Shown here one piece after another: positions 24,038-30,445 of a stretch of 30,445 bases of DNA. Source of the stretch: SpSt-398 sp033762195 (GTDB lineage: Bacteria; Bacteroidota; Bacteroidia; Chitinophagales; Chitinophagaceae); NCBI GenBank assembly GCA_033762195.1, contig JANRLV010000038.1:1-30445 (forward strand). The letters are read 5' to 3'. The notes under the pieces are model-generated. The model ran no database searches, was not told where the DNA came from, and worked only from the letters and a program-made list of their open reading frames with translations. The translations under genes and the position numbers were made by a program. How positions within the stretch are numbered: position 1 is the first letter of the stretch; each line of letters begins with the position of its first letter.

Positions 24038-24877
24038 TTATGACCGGGCACGGTATTTCACTTCCACGGCATGAAGTTCCAGTAAGGGCTTGAGGAATTC
24101 TTCCAGGTCATACACACAAAGCTGGCTGGCCGCGTCACAGAGGGCTTTTTCCGGCTCAGGGTGGGTTTCCACAAAGATGCCATCCACTCCTGCTGCCACA
24201 CCCGAACGGCTCAGGACGGGCAGGAATTCACGTGCACCGCCTTTGGCATCGGCACTGGGGATTCCGTATTTGCGGATGGAATGGGTGATATCGAATACAA
24301 CCGGGTAGCCGGTCTTTTGCATATGGTAAAAACTGCGGGGGTCCACCACCAGGTCATTGTACCCGAAGGTATATCCCCTTTCGGTGAGGATCACCTGGTC
24401 GTTTCCCGAATCGATGCATTTCTGGACCGGGTGTTTCATGTTCTCCGGTGCCAGGAACTGACCATGTTTGATATTGATCACTTTGCCGGTCTTGGCTGCG
24501 GCGGTCAATAAACCTGTCTGCATACACAGATAGGCCGGGATCTGGAGTACATCACATACTTCCGCTACGGGTGCTGCCTGATCGGGGTAATGAATATCGG
24601 TAAGAACAGGAAAACCAAATTCTGCTTTGATACGGGCCAGGATCTTGAGGCCTTTATCCATGCCGGGACCATCATAGTATTTGATGCTGCTCCGGTTGTC
24701 TTTCAAAAAAGAGGACTTGTAGATGATGGGGACCTTCAATCGTTCACTCACTTCTTTCAACATCTCTGCTGTTTTCAGCATGATGCTTTCTTCTTCGATC
24801 ACACAGGGACCGGAGATCACAAAGAGTTCATCGGCTCCACAAGGTATGCCACCTACTTTGACAATTTTTTCACTCAT
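24038..24877 (-). CDS. kdsA: 3-deoxy-D-manno-octulosonate 8-phosphate synthase (KdsA) homologue, metal-dependent class
   Basis: KdsA condenses PEP with arabinose 5-phosphate. Metal ligands of the metal-dependent class are kept: Cys25 (ISGPCVIE), His199 (ITHSI), Glu238 and Asp248 (ETHPEPEKALCD). TERGYTFGYNDLVVD is also typical. Several acceptor-side positions differ from the Aquifex enzyme: FDKANRSS is FLKDNRSS (57-64), the Arg of SFRGxG is Asp69, and RQTDL is MQTGL (Met119, Gly122). I start at the ATG at 24877 (MSEKIVK), 279 aa; an upstream in-frame ATG would place the start inside the fusA terminator. It is first in the group with the transaldolase-CBS and KdsC-like genes. It is either a divergent KdsA or a synthase for a related acceptor. 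Confidence 0.85.
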   Translation of the reverse strand: MSEKIVKVGGIPCGADELFVISGPCVIEEESIMLKTAEMLKEVSERLKVPIIYKSSFLKDNRSSIKYYDGPGMDKGLKILARIKAEFGFPVLTDIHYPDQAAPVAEVCDVLQIPAYLCMQTGLLTAAAKTGKVINIKHGQFLAPENMKHPVQKCIDSGNDQVILTERGYTFGYNDLVVDPRSFYHMQKTGYPVVFDITHSIRKYGIPSADAKGGAREFLPVLSRSGVAAGVDGIFVETHPEPEKALCDAASQLCVYDLEEFLKPLLELHAVEVKYRARS

Positions 24878-24883
24878 GATTTG

Positions 24884-24891
24884 CAAAATTA
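24884..24891 (-). promoter_or_regulatory. Candidate -7 element six bases before kdsA
   Basis: The minus strand reads TAATTTTG, an exact TAnnTTTG match, between the fusA terminator and the kdsA ATG. The leader would be 0-3 bases. The position for a -33 box falls in the terminator stem and does not match TTTG. Confidence 0.35.
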
Positions 24892-24893
24892 AC

Positions 24894-24919
24894 AAAAAAC
24901 CCCGCATAGGGCGGGGTTT
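24894..24919 (-). terminator. Rho-independent terminator of fusA
   Basis: CCCCGC (24900-24905), a 5-base loop and GCGGGG (24911-24916), extended by A/T pairs, with a six-base T run on the minus strand. It lies 20 bases after the fusA stop codon and only 17 bases before the kdsA start. Confidence 0.9.
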
Positions 24920-24939
24920 CTATAAAAGTTCAACAGGTC

Positions 24940-27084
24940 TTATGCATTCACTTTTCCTTTCACTTTCGCGATCACTTCCTCCGAAATATTATTCGGTGTA
25001 GGTGCGTAGTGAGAGAATTCCATGGTAGAGGAAGCACGTCCGGATGACATGGAACGCAATTGCGTTACATAGCCAAACATTTCGCTCAGGGGCACTTTAG
25101 CCTTGATCACCTGGGCATTGTTACGGCTGTCCATACCTTCCATCATACCACGACGGCGGTTAAGGTCACCGGTCACATCACCCATGTACTGATCGGGGGT
25201 TACTACTTCCACACGCATGATGGGTTCCAGCAGGATCGGTTTGGCTTTACGGGCCGCTTCGCGGAAACCTTGCTTGGCACACAATTCGAAGGACATCGCA
25301 TCGGAGTCAACCGCGTGGAAACCACCGTCGAAGATGCGGATCTTCATATTGTCAACCGGATAGTTGGCCAATACACCGGTGGTCATTGACTGCTCGAAAC
25401 CTTTCTGGATCGGCGTAATGAATTCACGCGGAATGGAACCACCCACGATATTGTTTACGAATTGGAAATGTTTGTCGGGGTTCTCGGCTTTCCAGTCGGC
25501 ATCCACGGGACCCAGGGTGAACATGATGTCCGCGAATTTACCACGACCACCGGTTTGCTTTTTCAGCACCTCACGGTGTTCCACAGTCGCATTGAATGCT
25601 TCTTTATAAGCCACCTGGGGTGCGCCCTGGTTTACTTCTACTTTGAACTCACGACGCATCCGGTCGATGATGATCTCCAGGTGCAATTCACCCATTCCAC
25701 GAAGAATGGTTTGACCGGTATCTTCATCGGTATTTACCCGCAGCGTAGGATCTTCTTCCACGAGTTTGGCAATGGCCATACCCATTTTATCTACGTCGGC
25801 CTGTGTTTTAGGTTCCACCGCGATCGCGATCACAGGCTCAGGGATGAACATGTTCTCGAGGGTGATCGGATGGTTCTCATCGCAGAGGGTATCCCCTGTT
25901 TTGATCTCTTTGAAACCAACCGCCGCGCCGATATCACCGGCTTCGATGAAATCGATCGGGTTTTGTTTATTGGCAAACATCTTCATGATACGGCTGATAC
26001 GCTCTTTCTTACCGCTCCGTACGTTCAGTACATAAGAACCGGCATCGAGGCGTCCGCTATACACACGGAAGAAGGCCAGACGACCCACAAAGGGATCGGT
26101 CATGATCTTAAACGCAAGGGCGGCAAAGGGGTCTTTGGGATCCGCTCTGCGCACGAGTTCTTCCCCGTTATCAGGATTGGTTCCTTTTGTATCAGGAATA
26201 TCAATGGGAGAAGGAAGGTAGCGGCAAACGGCATCCAGGGCTGTTTGTACCCCTTTGTTCTTGAAGGAGGAACCACACATCATCGGAACGATGCTGAGGT
26301 CGATGGTGGCTTTCCGGATGGCCTCGTGGATTTCATCTTCGGAGATCGTATCCGGATTATCAAAGAATTTCTCCATCAACTGGTCATCGTATTCAGCTAC
26401 GGCTTCCACCAGGCTGGCACGCCATTCTTTGGCTTCTTCCAGCATATCGGCGGGGATATCAATTTCATCAAAGGTCATTCCCTCTGTTTCCATGTGCCAG
26501 ATGATCCCTTTCATTTTGATCAGGTCCACCACGCCTTTGAAATTGTCTTCTGCACCGATGGGGAGCTGCAGGGGAACCGCTTTCGAACCCAGCATTTCCT
26601 TCACCTGCTTCACCACGTTCAGGAAGTCGGCACCGGCGCGGTCCATTTTGTTGACAAACCCGATACGGGGAACCCCGTAACGGTTGGCCTGGCGCCATAC
26701 GGTTTCTGACTGAGGTTCTACCCCGTCAACCGCAGAGAACAAAGCGATCAGTCCATCGAGTACACGCATAGAACGCTCTACCTCCACGGTAAAGTCCACG
26801 TGACCCGGCGTATCGATGATGTTGAAATAATATTTTTTGGTATCGGGAGTAGCCTTACCCAATACGGTAGGGAAATTCCACATACAGCTAACGGCCGCGG
26901 AAGTAATGGTGATACCACGCTCCTTTTCCTGCTCCATCCAGTCGGTGGTAGCCGCCCCGTCGTGCACCTCTCCGATCCGGTGGATCATCCCGGTATAACG
27001 AAGGATACGCTCGGTAGTCGTTGTTTTACCGGCATCAATGTGTGCCGCGATACCGAAATTCCGTTGAAATTTTAAGTCTGCCAT
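24940..27084 (-). CDS. fusA: Translation elongation factor G
   Basis: This GTPase moves tRNA and mRNA through the ribosome. The P loop is AHIDAGKTTTTERIL (about 14-28), followed by RGITITSAA (switch I), DTPGHVDF (G3) and NKMDRAGADF (G4). Domains II-V follow, including RGMGELHLEIIIDRM and the domain IV block GGSIPREFITPIQKGF. The length of 714 aa is typical. Instead of following rpsG directly, it is separated from it by about 740 bases that hold an opposite-strand gene and it has its own consensus promoter. It ends at a strong terminator. Confidence 0.98.
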   Translation of the reverse strand: MADLKFQRNFGIAAHIDAGKTTTTERILRYTGMIHRIGEVHDGAATTDWMEQEKERGITITSAAVSCMWNFPTVLGKATPDTKKYYFNIIDTPGHVDFTVEVERSMRVLDGLIALFSAVDGVEPQSETVWRQANRYGVPRIGFVNKMDRAGADFLNVVKQVKEMLGSKAVPLQLPIGAEDNFKGVVDLIKMKGIIWHMETEGMTFDEIDIPADMLEEAKEWRASLVEAVAEYDDQLMEKFFDNPDTISEDEIHEAIRKATIDLSIVPMMCGSSFKNKGVQTALDAVCRYLPSPIDIPDTKGTNPDNGEELVRRADPKDPFAALAFKIMTDPFVGRLAFFRVYSGRLDAGSYVLNVRSGKKERISRIMKMFANKQNPIDFIEAGDIGAAVGFKEIKTGDTLCDENHPITLENMFIPEPVIAIAVEPKTQADVDKMGMAIAKLVEEDPTLRVNTDEDTGQTILRGMGELHLEIIIDRMRREFKVEVNQGAPQVAYKEAFNATVEHREVLKKQTGGRGKFADIMFTLGPVDADWKAENPDKHFQFVNNIVGGSIPREFITPIQKGFEQSMTTGVLANYPVDNMKIRIFDGGFHAVDSDAMSFELCAKQGFREAARKAKPILLEPIMRVEVVTPDQYMGDVTGDLNRRRGMMEGMDSRNNAQVIKAKVPLSEMFGYVTQLRSMSSGRASSTMEFSHYAPTPNNISEEVIAKVKGKVNA

Positions 27085-27115
27085 GATAGTTCGTTATGGT
27101 AATAATTTGGAGGCG

Positions 27116-27146
27116 CAAATGTAGTGAGAAAAACCCACCCGGCAAA
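27116..27146 (-). promoter_or_regulatory. Consensus promoter of fusA
   Basis: On the minus strand TTTG (complement of 27143-27146), a 19-base spacer and TACATTTG (complement of 27116-27123). Both boxes match the Bacteroidota consensus. The leader would be about 28 bases. Confidence 0.72.
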
Positions 27147-27270
27147 GGATGGGGAAATATTGTTCAGGAATGGGGGAAACAAGACTAAATTACCCGAAAA
27201 TCAAGGGGAATTTAGTGAATCATAGTAATTTCATTCCCACATCAAATTTAACCCCAGTAAACCCCCCATT

Positions 27271-27717
27271 ATGGCAGCAAAGAAGAAAACCAAAAAGAAA
27301 GTGGCTGCAAAAAAACCAGCCGCTAAAAAGGCCAAAAAAGCGGCCCCAAAGAAAAAAGTAAAAAAAGCCGCAAAGAAAGCCGTCGCCAAAAAGAAACCCG
27401 CCAAAAAAGCCGTAAAGAAAAAAGCGGCTCCAAAGAAAAAAGCGGCGAAAAAGGCCGCAAAGAAAGCGGTGAAAAAAGTGGCCAAAAAGAAAGTCGCGAA
27501 AAAGCCGGCCAGGAAAGCAGCGAAGAAAGCCGTGAAAAAAGCGGTGAAAAAAGCTACCCCTAAAAAGAAAGTGGTTGCCCGCAAACCGTCGCCCAAACCG
27601 GTGCCCGCGGTAACTCCTCCTCCCCCGCCACCACCGGTGACAGAGCAGGAACCTACGCCTCCGGTGGTGGAAGCGCCTACCCTGTTCAATGACGAACCGA
27701 CAGGGCCGGAACTGTAA
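27271..27717 (+). CDS. Lysine/alanine-rich histone-H1-like protein
   Basis: 148 aa. Residues 1-105 are almost only Lys, Ala, Pro and Val in irregular KKA, AKK and KKAAPKKK repeats, like the tail of eukaryotic histone H1 and bacterial Hc1/AlgP-like nucleoid proteins. Residues 106-148 are proline-rich and then acidic (TEQEPTPPVVEAP to NDEPTGPEL), a possible protein-contact tail. There is no folded domain. The likely role is electrostatic DNA or RNA binding; the neighbouring ribosomal genes also allow a ribosome-linked role. The gene runs opposite to fusA and rpsG and splits the str operon. Codon use is dominated by AAA/AAG and GCC/GCG. A perfect 17-base-arm hairpin follows its stop. Confidence 0.82.
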   Translation: MAAKKKTKKKVAAKKPAAKKAKKAAPKKKVKKAAKKAVAKKKPAKKAVKKKAAPKKKAAKKAAKKAVKKVAKKKVAKKPARKAAKKAVKKAVKKATPKKKVVARKPSPKPVPAVTPPPPPPPVTEQEPTPPVVEAPTLFNDEPTGPEL

Positions 27718-27726
27718 CTATTGAGA

Positions 27727-27768
27727 AGCTAAAAGCTAATAGCTATTAGCTATTAGCTTTTAGCCTTT
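27727..27768. repeat. Array F: six AGCTNNN heptads forming a perfect hairpin
   Basis: Consecutive units are AGCTAAA, AGCTAAT, AGCTATT, AGCTATT, AGCTTTT and AGCCTTT. They contain a perfect 17-base inverted repeat (27728-27744 with 27748-27764) with a 3-base loop. It begins nine bases after the histone-like stop and may end that transcript, although no long T run follows directly. Confidence 0.92.
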
Positions 27769-27772
27769 AACG

Positions 27773-27801
27773 AAAAAAGCCACTCCCTCAGGAATGGCTT
27801 T
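27773..27801 (-). terminator. Rho-independent terminator of rpsG
   Basis: On the minus strand GAAAGCCAT-TCC pairs with GGA-GTGGCTTTTTTC around a CTCA-complement loop, with one mismatch, and ends in a six-base T run. It lies about 20 bases after the rpsG stop. Confidence 0.8.
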
Positions 27802-27821
27802 CTTCATTGAAAAGCTATTGG

Positions 27822-28289
27822 TTATACCCGGAAGTGGGCAAAAGCCTTGTTGGCTTCAGCCATACGATGGGTATCTTCTTTTTTCTTGAATGCAGCGCCT
27901 TCCCCTTTTGCTGCAGCTACGATCTCGTTCGCCAGTTTGTCGGCCATGCTGCGACCATTGCGCTCGCGGCTGTAACGGATCAACCATTTCATGCTTAGAG
28001 AGATCTTGCGGTCAGTCCTTACCTCGGTAGGGATCTGAAATGTTGCACCCCCGATACGACGGCTACGCACCTCAACAGAAGGGGTAACATTGGCCAGGGC
28101 CCTTTTCCACACATCATATCCTTCTTCGCCGGTTACTTTGTTTACACGCTCCAGGGCGTTATAAAAGATCTCGTAAGAAACACTCTTTTTGCCTTCCCAC
28201 ATCAGGTTGTTTACAAACCGGGTAACCAGTTTGTCATTGAATTTGGGATCGGGTGCTAAGGGAAGTTTTTTTGCTTGTGCTTTCCGCAT
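27822..28289 (-). CDS. rpsG: 30S ribosomal protein S7
   Basis: This primary 16S rRNA 3'-domain binding protein helps form the mRNA exit channel. The 155 aa contain the family blocks KLVTRFVNNLMWEGKKSVSY (17-36), ALANVTPSVEVRSRRIGG and QIPTEVRTDRKISLSMKWL. The start MRKAQAKKLPLAPDPKF is the usual N-terminus. It lies 27 bases after rpsL with which it forms an operon. A terminator follows instead of fusA. Confidence 0.98.
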   Translation of the reverse strand: MRKAQAKKLPLAPDPKFNDKLVTRFVNNLMWEGKKSVSYEIFYNALERVNKVTGEEGYDVWKRALANVTPSVEVRSRRIGGATFQIPTEVRTDRKISLSMKWLIRYSRERNGRSMADKLANEIVAAAKGEGAAFKKKEDTHRMAEANKAFAHFRV

Positions 28290-28316
28290 GACTAATGATA
28301 TAGACTATTTAAAAAA

Positions 28317-28697
28317 TTATTTCTTGGCTTTTTCTTTCTTCGTACCGTATTTGGAACGGCTTTGTTTACGGTCTTTTACACCGGCCGTATCCAGTGAACC
28401 ACGTACGATGTGGTAACGTACACCTGGAAGATCCTTCACACGACCCCCGCGGATCAACACGATCGAGTGCTCCTGCAGGTTATGGCCTTCACCGGGAATA
28501 TAGGCGATGACTTCCACCTTATTGGTCAAACGTACCTTGGCAACTTTACGAAGCGCCGAGTTCGGTTTCTTAGGCGTGGTAGTGTAAACACGGGTACAAA
28601 CACCGCGGCGTTGAGGACAGCTGTCCAATGCACGGGATTTGCTTTTCGCCTTGATAATTTCTCTTCCTTTTCTTACAAGTTGCTGTATTGTAGGCAT
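28317..28697 (-). CDS. rpsL: 30S ribosomal protein S12
   Basis: This decoding-centre protein of the small subunit is 126 aa from the ATG at 28697 (MPTIQQLVRKGRE); a longer frame upstream is ignored because it covers the promoter. The conserved loops TTTPKKPNSALRKVAKVRLT and GGRVKDLPGVRYHIVRG are intact, with lysines at the positions where streptomycin-resistance changes normally occur, so the sequence is of the sensitive type. It is the first gene of the str operon and has a perfect promoter. The C-terminal lysine-rich extension (SKYGTKKEKAKK) is common in Bacteroidota. Confidence 0.98.
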   Translation of the reverse strand: MPTIQQLVRKGREIIKAKSKSRALDSCPQRRGVCTRVYTTTPKKPNSALRKVAKVRLTNKVEVIAYIPGEGHNLQEHSIVLIRGGRVKDLPGVRYHIVRGSLDTAGVKDRKQSRSKYGTKKEKAKK

Positions 28698-28723
28698 TCT
28701 GGACCTTTTAAATTTTGGGACGG

Positions 28724-28755
28724 CAAAGGTAAAGCCCTGCCGGGTAAATACCAAA
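28724..28755 (-). promoter_or_regulatory. Consensus promoter of the rpsL-rpsG operon
   Basis: On the minus strand TTTG (complement of 28752-28755), a 20-base spacer and TACCTTTG (complement of 28724-28731), all matching the Bacteroidota consensus. The leader to the rpsL ATG is about 23 bases. The promoter overlaps the first bases after the ilvE stop. Confidence 0.75.
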
Positions 28756-28772
28756 AATTCATTATTAATATT

Positions 28773-29837
28773 CTATACCCGAAACATCCATCCGTGGACA
28801 TCCGCGATCTTTCCTTCACGGATCCCTGTCAACCAACTCTTTACAGCGGGTGAGTATTTGAATTCCCCGGTATTGAATTCCATGGAGAAACCATTGTAAT
28901 TCAATTCCCGGATGGGCGCGATCACGGCCGCCGTACCTGTTCCAAAAACTTCCGAGAGGCGTCCTTCCTGATAGGCTTTTACCACTTCATGAATGTCAAT
29001 CATCCTTTCTTCCACCTTCACACCCATTTCTTTCAACCCGGTAATGACACTGTCGCGGGTCACCCCGGCCAGGATCGTTCCTTCCTCCAGGGAAGGGGTT
29101 ATCGCTACTCCATCGATCACAAAGAAAACATTCATCATCCCAACCTCCTGTAACCACTTGTGCTCTTCGGCATCGGTCCACAATACCTGATCAAATCCTT
29201 TTTCGCGGGCGATCGTTGCCGCCAGCATACTCCCCCCATAATTGCCCGCATTCTTGGAATAACCTACCCCACCCTTACAGGCCCGGGTAAAATGCTGCTC
29301 CACCAGGATGCGCATGGGTGTAGCGTAATAGGGTCCTGTCGGACTTAAAATGATCAGGAATTTATACGAATCGGATGGACGTACCCCCAACATGGGATCG
29401 GAGGAAAACATCACGGGACGAATGTACAGGGAATGTTCCTGTTGCGAGGGAATCCATCCTTTATCCAATTCGATCAGTTGACGCATCCCTTCCATGAAAA
29501 TCTCTTCCGGTACCTCGGGCATATTCATCCGTACAGCCGACTTATTGAACCGTTGAAAATTATCATAGGGCCTGAATATAGCCGGGTTCCCTTCCTGGTC
29601 CTTATACGCTTTGATACCCTCAAAGATGGCCTGGCCATAATGCAGGGCCGATAAAGAAGGATCCAGCATCAAAGGCTGGTAAGGCTTAATCTCTACCCGC
29701 TTCCATTCCCCATTTTCATAATCCGCTTCCAACATGTGGTCGGTAAATACCCGGCCAAAGGGAATGTTCTCCAGATTGGTTTCCGGCAACCGGCTTTTCA
29801 AGGTCTTATTGATCAAAATCTCCATAGATGCTATCAT
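28773..29837 (-). CDS. ilvE: Branched-chain amino acid aminotransferase
   Basis: It transfers the amino group between glutamate and the 2-keto acids of Val, Leu and Ile using PLP. It is a fold type IV aminotransferase; the PLP lysine is in GVGYSKNAGNYGGS. Other landmarks are LHYGQAIFEGIKAY near the N-terminal third and FGTGTAAVIAPI near the end, typical of the 350-aa group II enzymes. Two starts are possible, ATG at 29837 (MIASMEIL, 354 aa, used here) and at 29825; a still longer frame covers the promoter region. It is transcribed alone, upstream of rpsL on the same strand with a gap of 75 bases, and divergently from the following gene. Confidence 0.95.
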   Translation of the reverse strand: MIASMEILINKTLKSRLPETNLENIPFGRVFTDHMLEADYENGEWKRVEIKPYQPLMLDPSLSALHYGQAIFEGIKAYKDQEGNPAIFRPYDNFQRFNKSAVRMNMPEVPEEIFMEGMRQLIELDKGWIPSQQEHSLYIRPVMFSSDPMLGVRPSDSYKFLIILSPTGPYYATPMRILVEQHFTRACKGGVGYSKNAGNYGGSMLAATIAREKGFDQVLWTDAEEHKWLQEVGMMNVFFVIDGVAITPSLEEGTILAGVTRDSVITGLKEMGVKVEERMIDIHEVVKAYQEGRLSEVFGTGTAAVIAPIRELNYNGFSMEFNTGEFKYSPAVKSWLTGIREGKIADVHGWMFRV

Positions 29838-29875
29838 AATTAGGGTTATTTTGCACCACAAAGAAACAAAAAATA

Positions 29876-29889
29876 CTAACAATTGTTAG
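29876..29889. promoter_or_regulatory. Perfect 14-base palindrome in the ilvE divergent promoter region
   Basis: CTAACAATTGTTAG is its own reverse complement and lies in the 67 bases between the divergent starts of ilvE and the next gene. The position suits a dimeric repressor operator, but no regulator gene is nearby. Confidence 0.4.
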
Positions 29890-29904
29890 CGTTTGTGATG
29901 TATA

Positions 29905-30408
29905 ATGAATTTGAATAATATTTCACTTTCCCCCCGACTGATCACCGATCTGTATGCCCATTCCCTGATAGAGGGGACTTTAGTACGGACAAAGGTAAAG
30001 GAACCGGCAAAAAAAGCGGGCAAAAATTACCTGGGTGATAACCAGCAACGGGTGGTTATTGCCTCCGCATACGCCAATGCGGTTTTTATTCCTGAGGAGT
30101 CGCTGGAGTTCCTGACCACCATATTGGCGGCTTGTCACCTCTCACTGGCCGATGTAGCCATTTTGAACCTTCATGACATGGAGCCTGCTGAAGCCCATTC
30201 CCTGATCACAAGCCTCAACGCTGAGAAACTCCTGTTGTTTGGCGTGGAGCCAACAAAGATGGGTCTGCCCGTCCGGTTTCCACATTACCAAAAACAGGTG
30301 GTCAACCAGTTGACCTGCTTATCGGCACCTATGCTGGAAGAGATCAGTCAGACCAAAGAGAAAAAAGGAAAGCTTTGGGCCTCGTTAAAAATCCTATTCA
30401 ACATCTGA
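29905..30408 (+). CDS. Uncharacterised 167-residue protein upstream of rdgB
   Basis: I do not recognise the family with certainty. It is soluble, with no signal peptide or TM segment. A basic stretch (about residues 29-40, RTKVKEPAKKAGK) precedes a compact alpha/beta part with strands RVVIASAY, VAILNLHD and KLLLFGV, and helices around LEFLTTILAAC and EEISQTKEKKGKLW. The pattern of a central strand, a helix ending in a leucine-rich turn and an FG-containing strand faintly recalls the DNA polymerase III psi subunit (HolD), but this is only a weak impression. It ends 4 bases before the rdgB start, so the two are probably an operon. Confidence 0.75.
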   Translation: MNLNNISLSPRLITDLYAHSLIEGTLVRTKVKEPAKKAGKNYLGDNQQRVVIASAYANAVFIPEESLEFLTTILAACHLSLADVAILNLHDMEPAEAHSLITSLNAEKLLLFGVEPTKMGLPVRFPHYQKQVVNQLTCLSAPMLEEISQTKEKKGKLWASLKILFNI

Positions 30409-30412
30409 CGGC

Positions 30413-30445
30413 ATGGAATTGATCTTTGCTACCAATAACCTGTTC
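30413..30445 (+). CDS. rdgB: Non-canonical purine NTP pyrophosphatase, RdgB/HAM1 family (5' end only)
   Basis: Only 11 codons are inside the window: MELIFATNNLF. The IFATNN block right after the start is the nucleotide-binding start of RdgB/HAM1 proteins, which hydrolyse ITP, dITP and XTP. The ATG lies 4 bases after the preceding stop codon, so the genes are likely cotranscribed. Confidence 0.72.
   Translation, partial: MELIFATNNLF

Noticed and set aside
25462..26709. A 415-codon open frame on the plus strand opposite fusA
   Set aside because: It is the antisense shadow of a highly biased, strongly conserved gene. The His/Phe/Ile-rich translation has no domain sense and no start signal.
28698..28754. 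Longer rpsL frame beginning 19 codons upstream
   Set aside because: It covers the consensus promoter and leader; S12 normally begins MPTIQQL.

Overview
The window looks like chromosomal DNA of a Bacteroidota bacterium, most likely Chitinophagales/Chitinophagaceae. The main reasons are two Oar-type TonB-dependent receptors, a PorW/SprE-like type IX secretion protein, the short-chain (GalE-like) form of L-threonine 3-dehydrogenase, and bactofilin/SprT neighbours. Several start codons are also preceded by the Bacteroidota promoter TTTG-N19/20-TAnnTTTG, and Shine-Dalgarno signals are weak. The lineage is inferred from gene content, since no rRNA is present. I see no tRNA, rRNA, insertion sequence, prophage or CRISPR.

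Layout. 0.1-1.3 kb: ribBA (-). 1.5-8.2 kb: two tandem paralogous Oar-like TonB receptors (+). 8.4-12 kb: an esterase (-) divergent from an ATP-grasp ligase, a YbdK/GCS2 carboxylate-amine ligase and a free methionine-R-sulfoxide reductase (+). 12-13.6 kb: a membrane fatty acid desaturase and a frameshifted GNAT acetyltransferase (+). 13.6-15.5 kb: a minus-strand operon of a single-TM coiled-coil protein, bactofilin, a four-TM protein and a SprT-like metalloprotein. 15.6-21.1 kb: a PorW/SprE-like TPR protein and penicillin-binding protein 1A (+). 21.2-24.9 kb: a minus-strand group of kdsA-like synthase, transaldolase-CBS fusion, KdsC-like HAD phosphatase and threonine dehydrogenase. 24.9-28.7 kb: rpsL-rpsG ... 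fusA (-), the str operon, interrupted by an opposite-strand lysine-rich histone-H1-like gene. 28.8-30.4 kb: ilvE (-), an unrecognised 167-residue gene (+) and the start of rdgB (+).

Two things stand out. First, the 21-25 kb group pairs KDO-pathway homologues with an unusual protein. This protein joins a transaldolase/fructose-6-phosphate-aldolase domain to the CBS pair normally found at the end of arabinose-5-phosphate isomerase KdsD. All three enzymes carry substitutions at otherwise conserved substrate-site positions. This could be a non-canonical route to arabinose 5-phosphate/KDO, or a pathway to a different 3-deoxy-ulosonate.

Second, at least six intergenic spots carry short arrays of 7-base units with a fixed 4-base core and a variable 3-base tail. 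The cores are RTGA (four sites) or AGCT (two sites). Five of the six fold into head-to-head inverted arrays that would form long hairpins. Two arrays run into gene ends and supply the stop codons of ribBA and the esterase. I do not recognise this as a named element family.

Functionally, the middle of the window is envelope biology: peptidoglycan synthesis, bactofilin scaffold, type IX secretion and outer-membrane receptors. The KDO-like group would feed lipopolysaccharide or another surface glycan. The right end is core translation and amino-acid metabolism.
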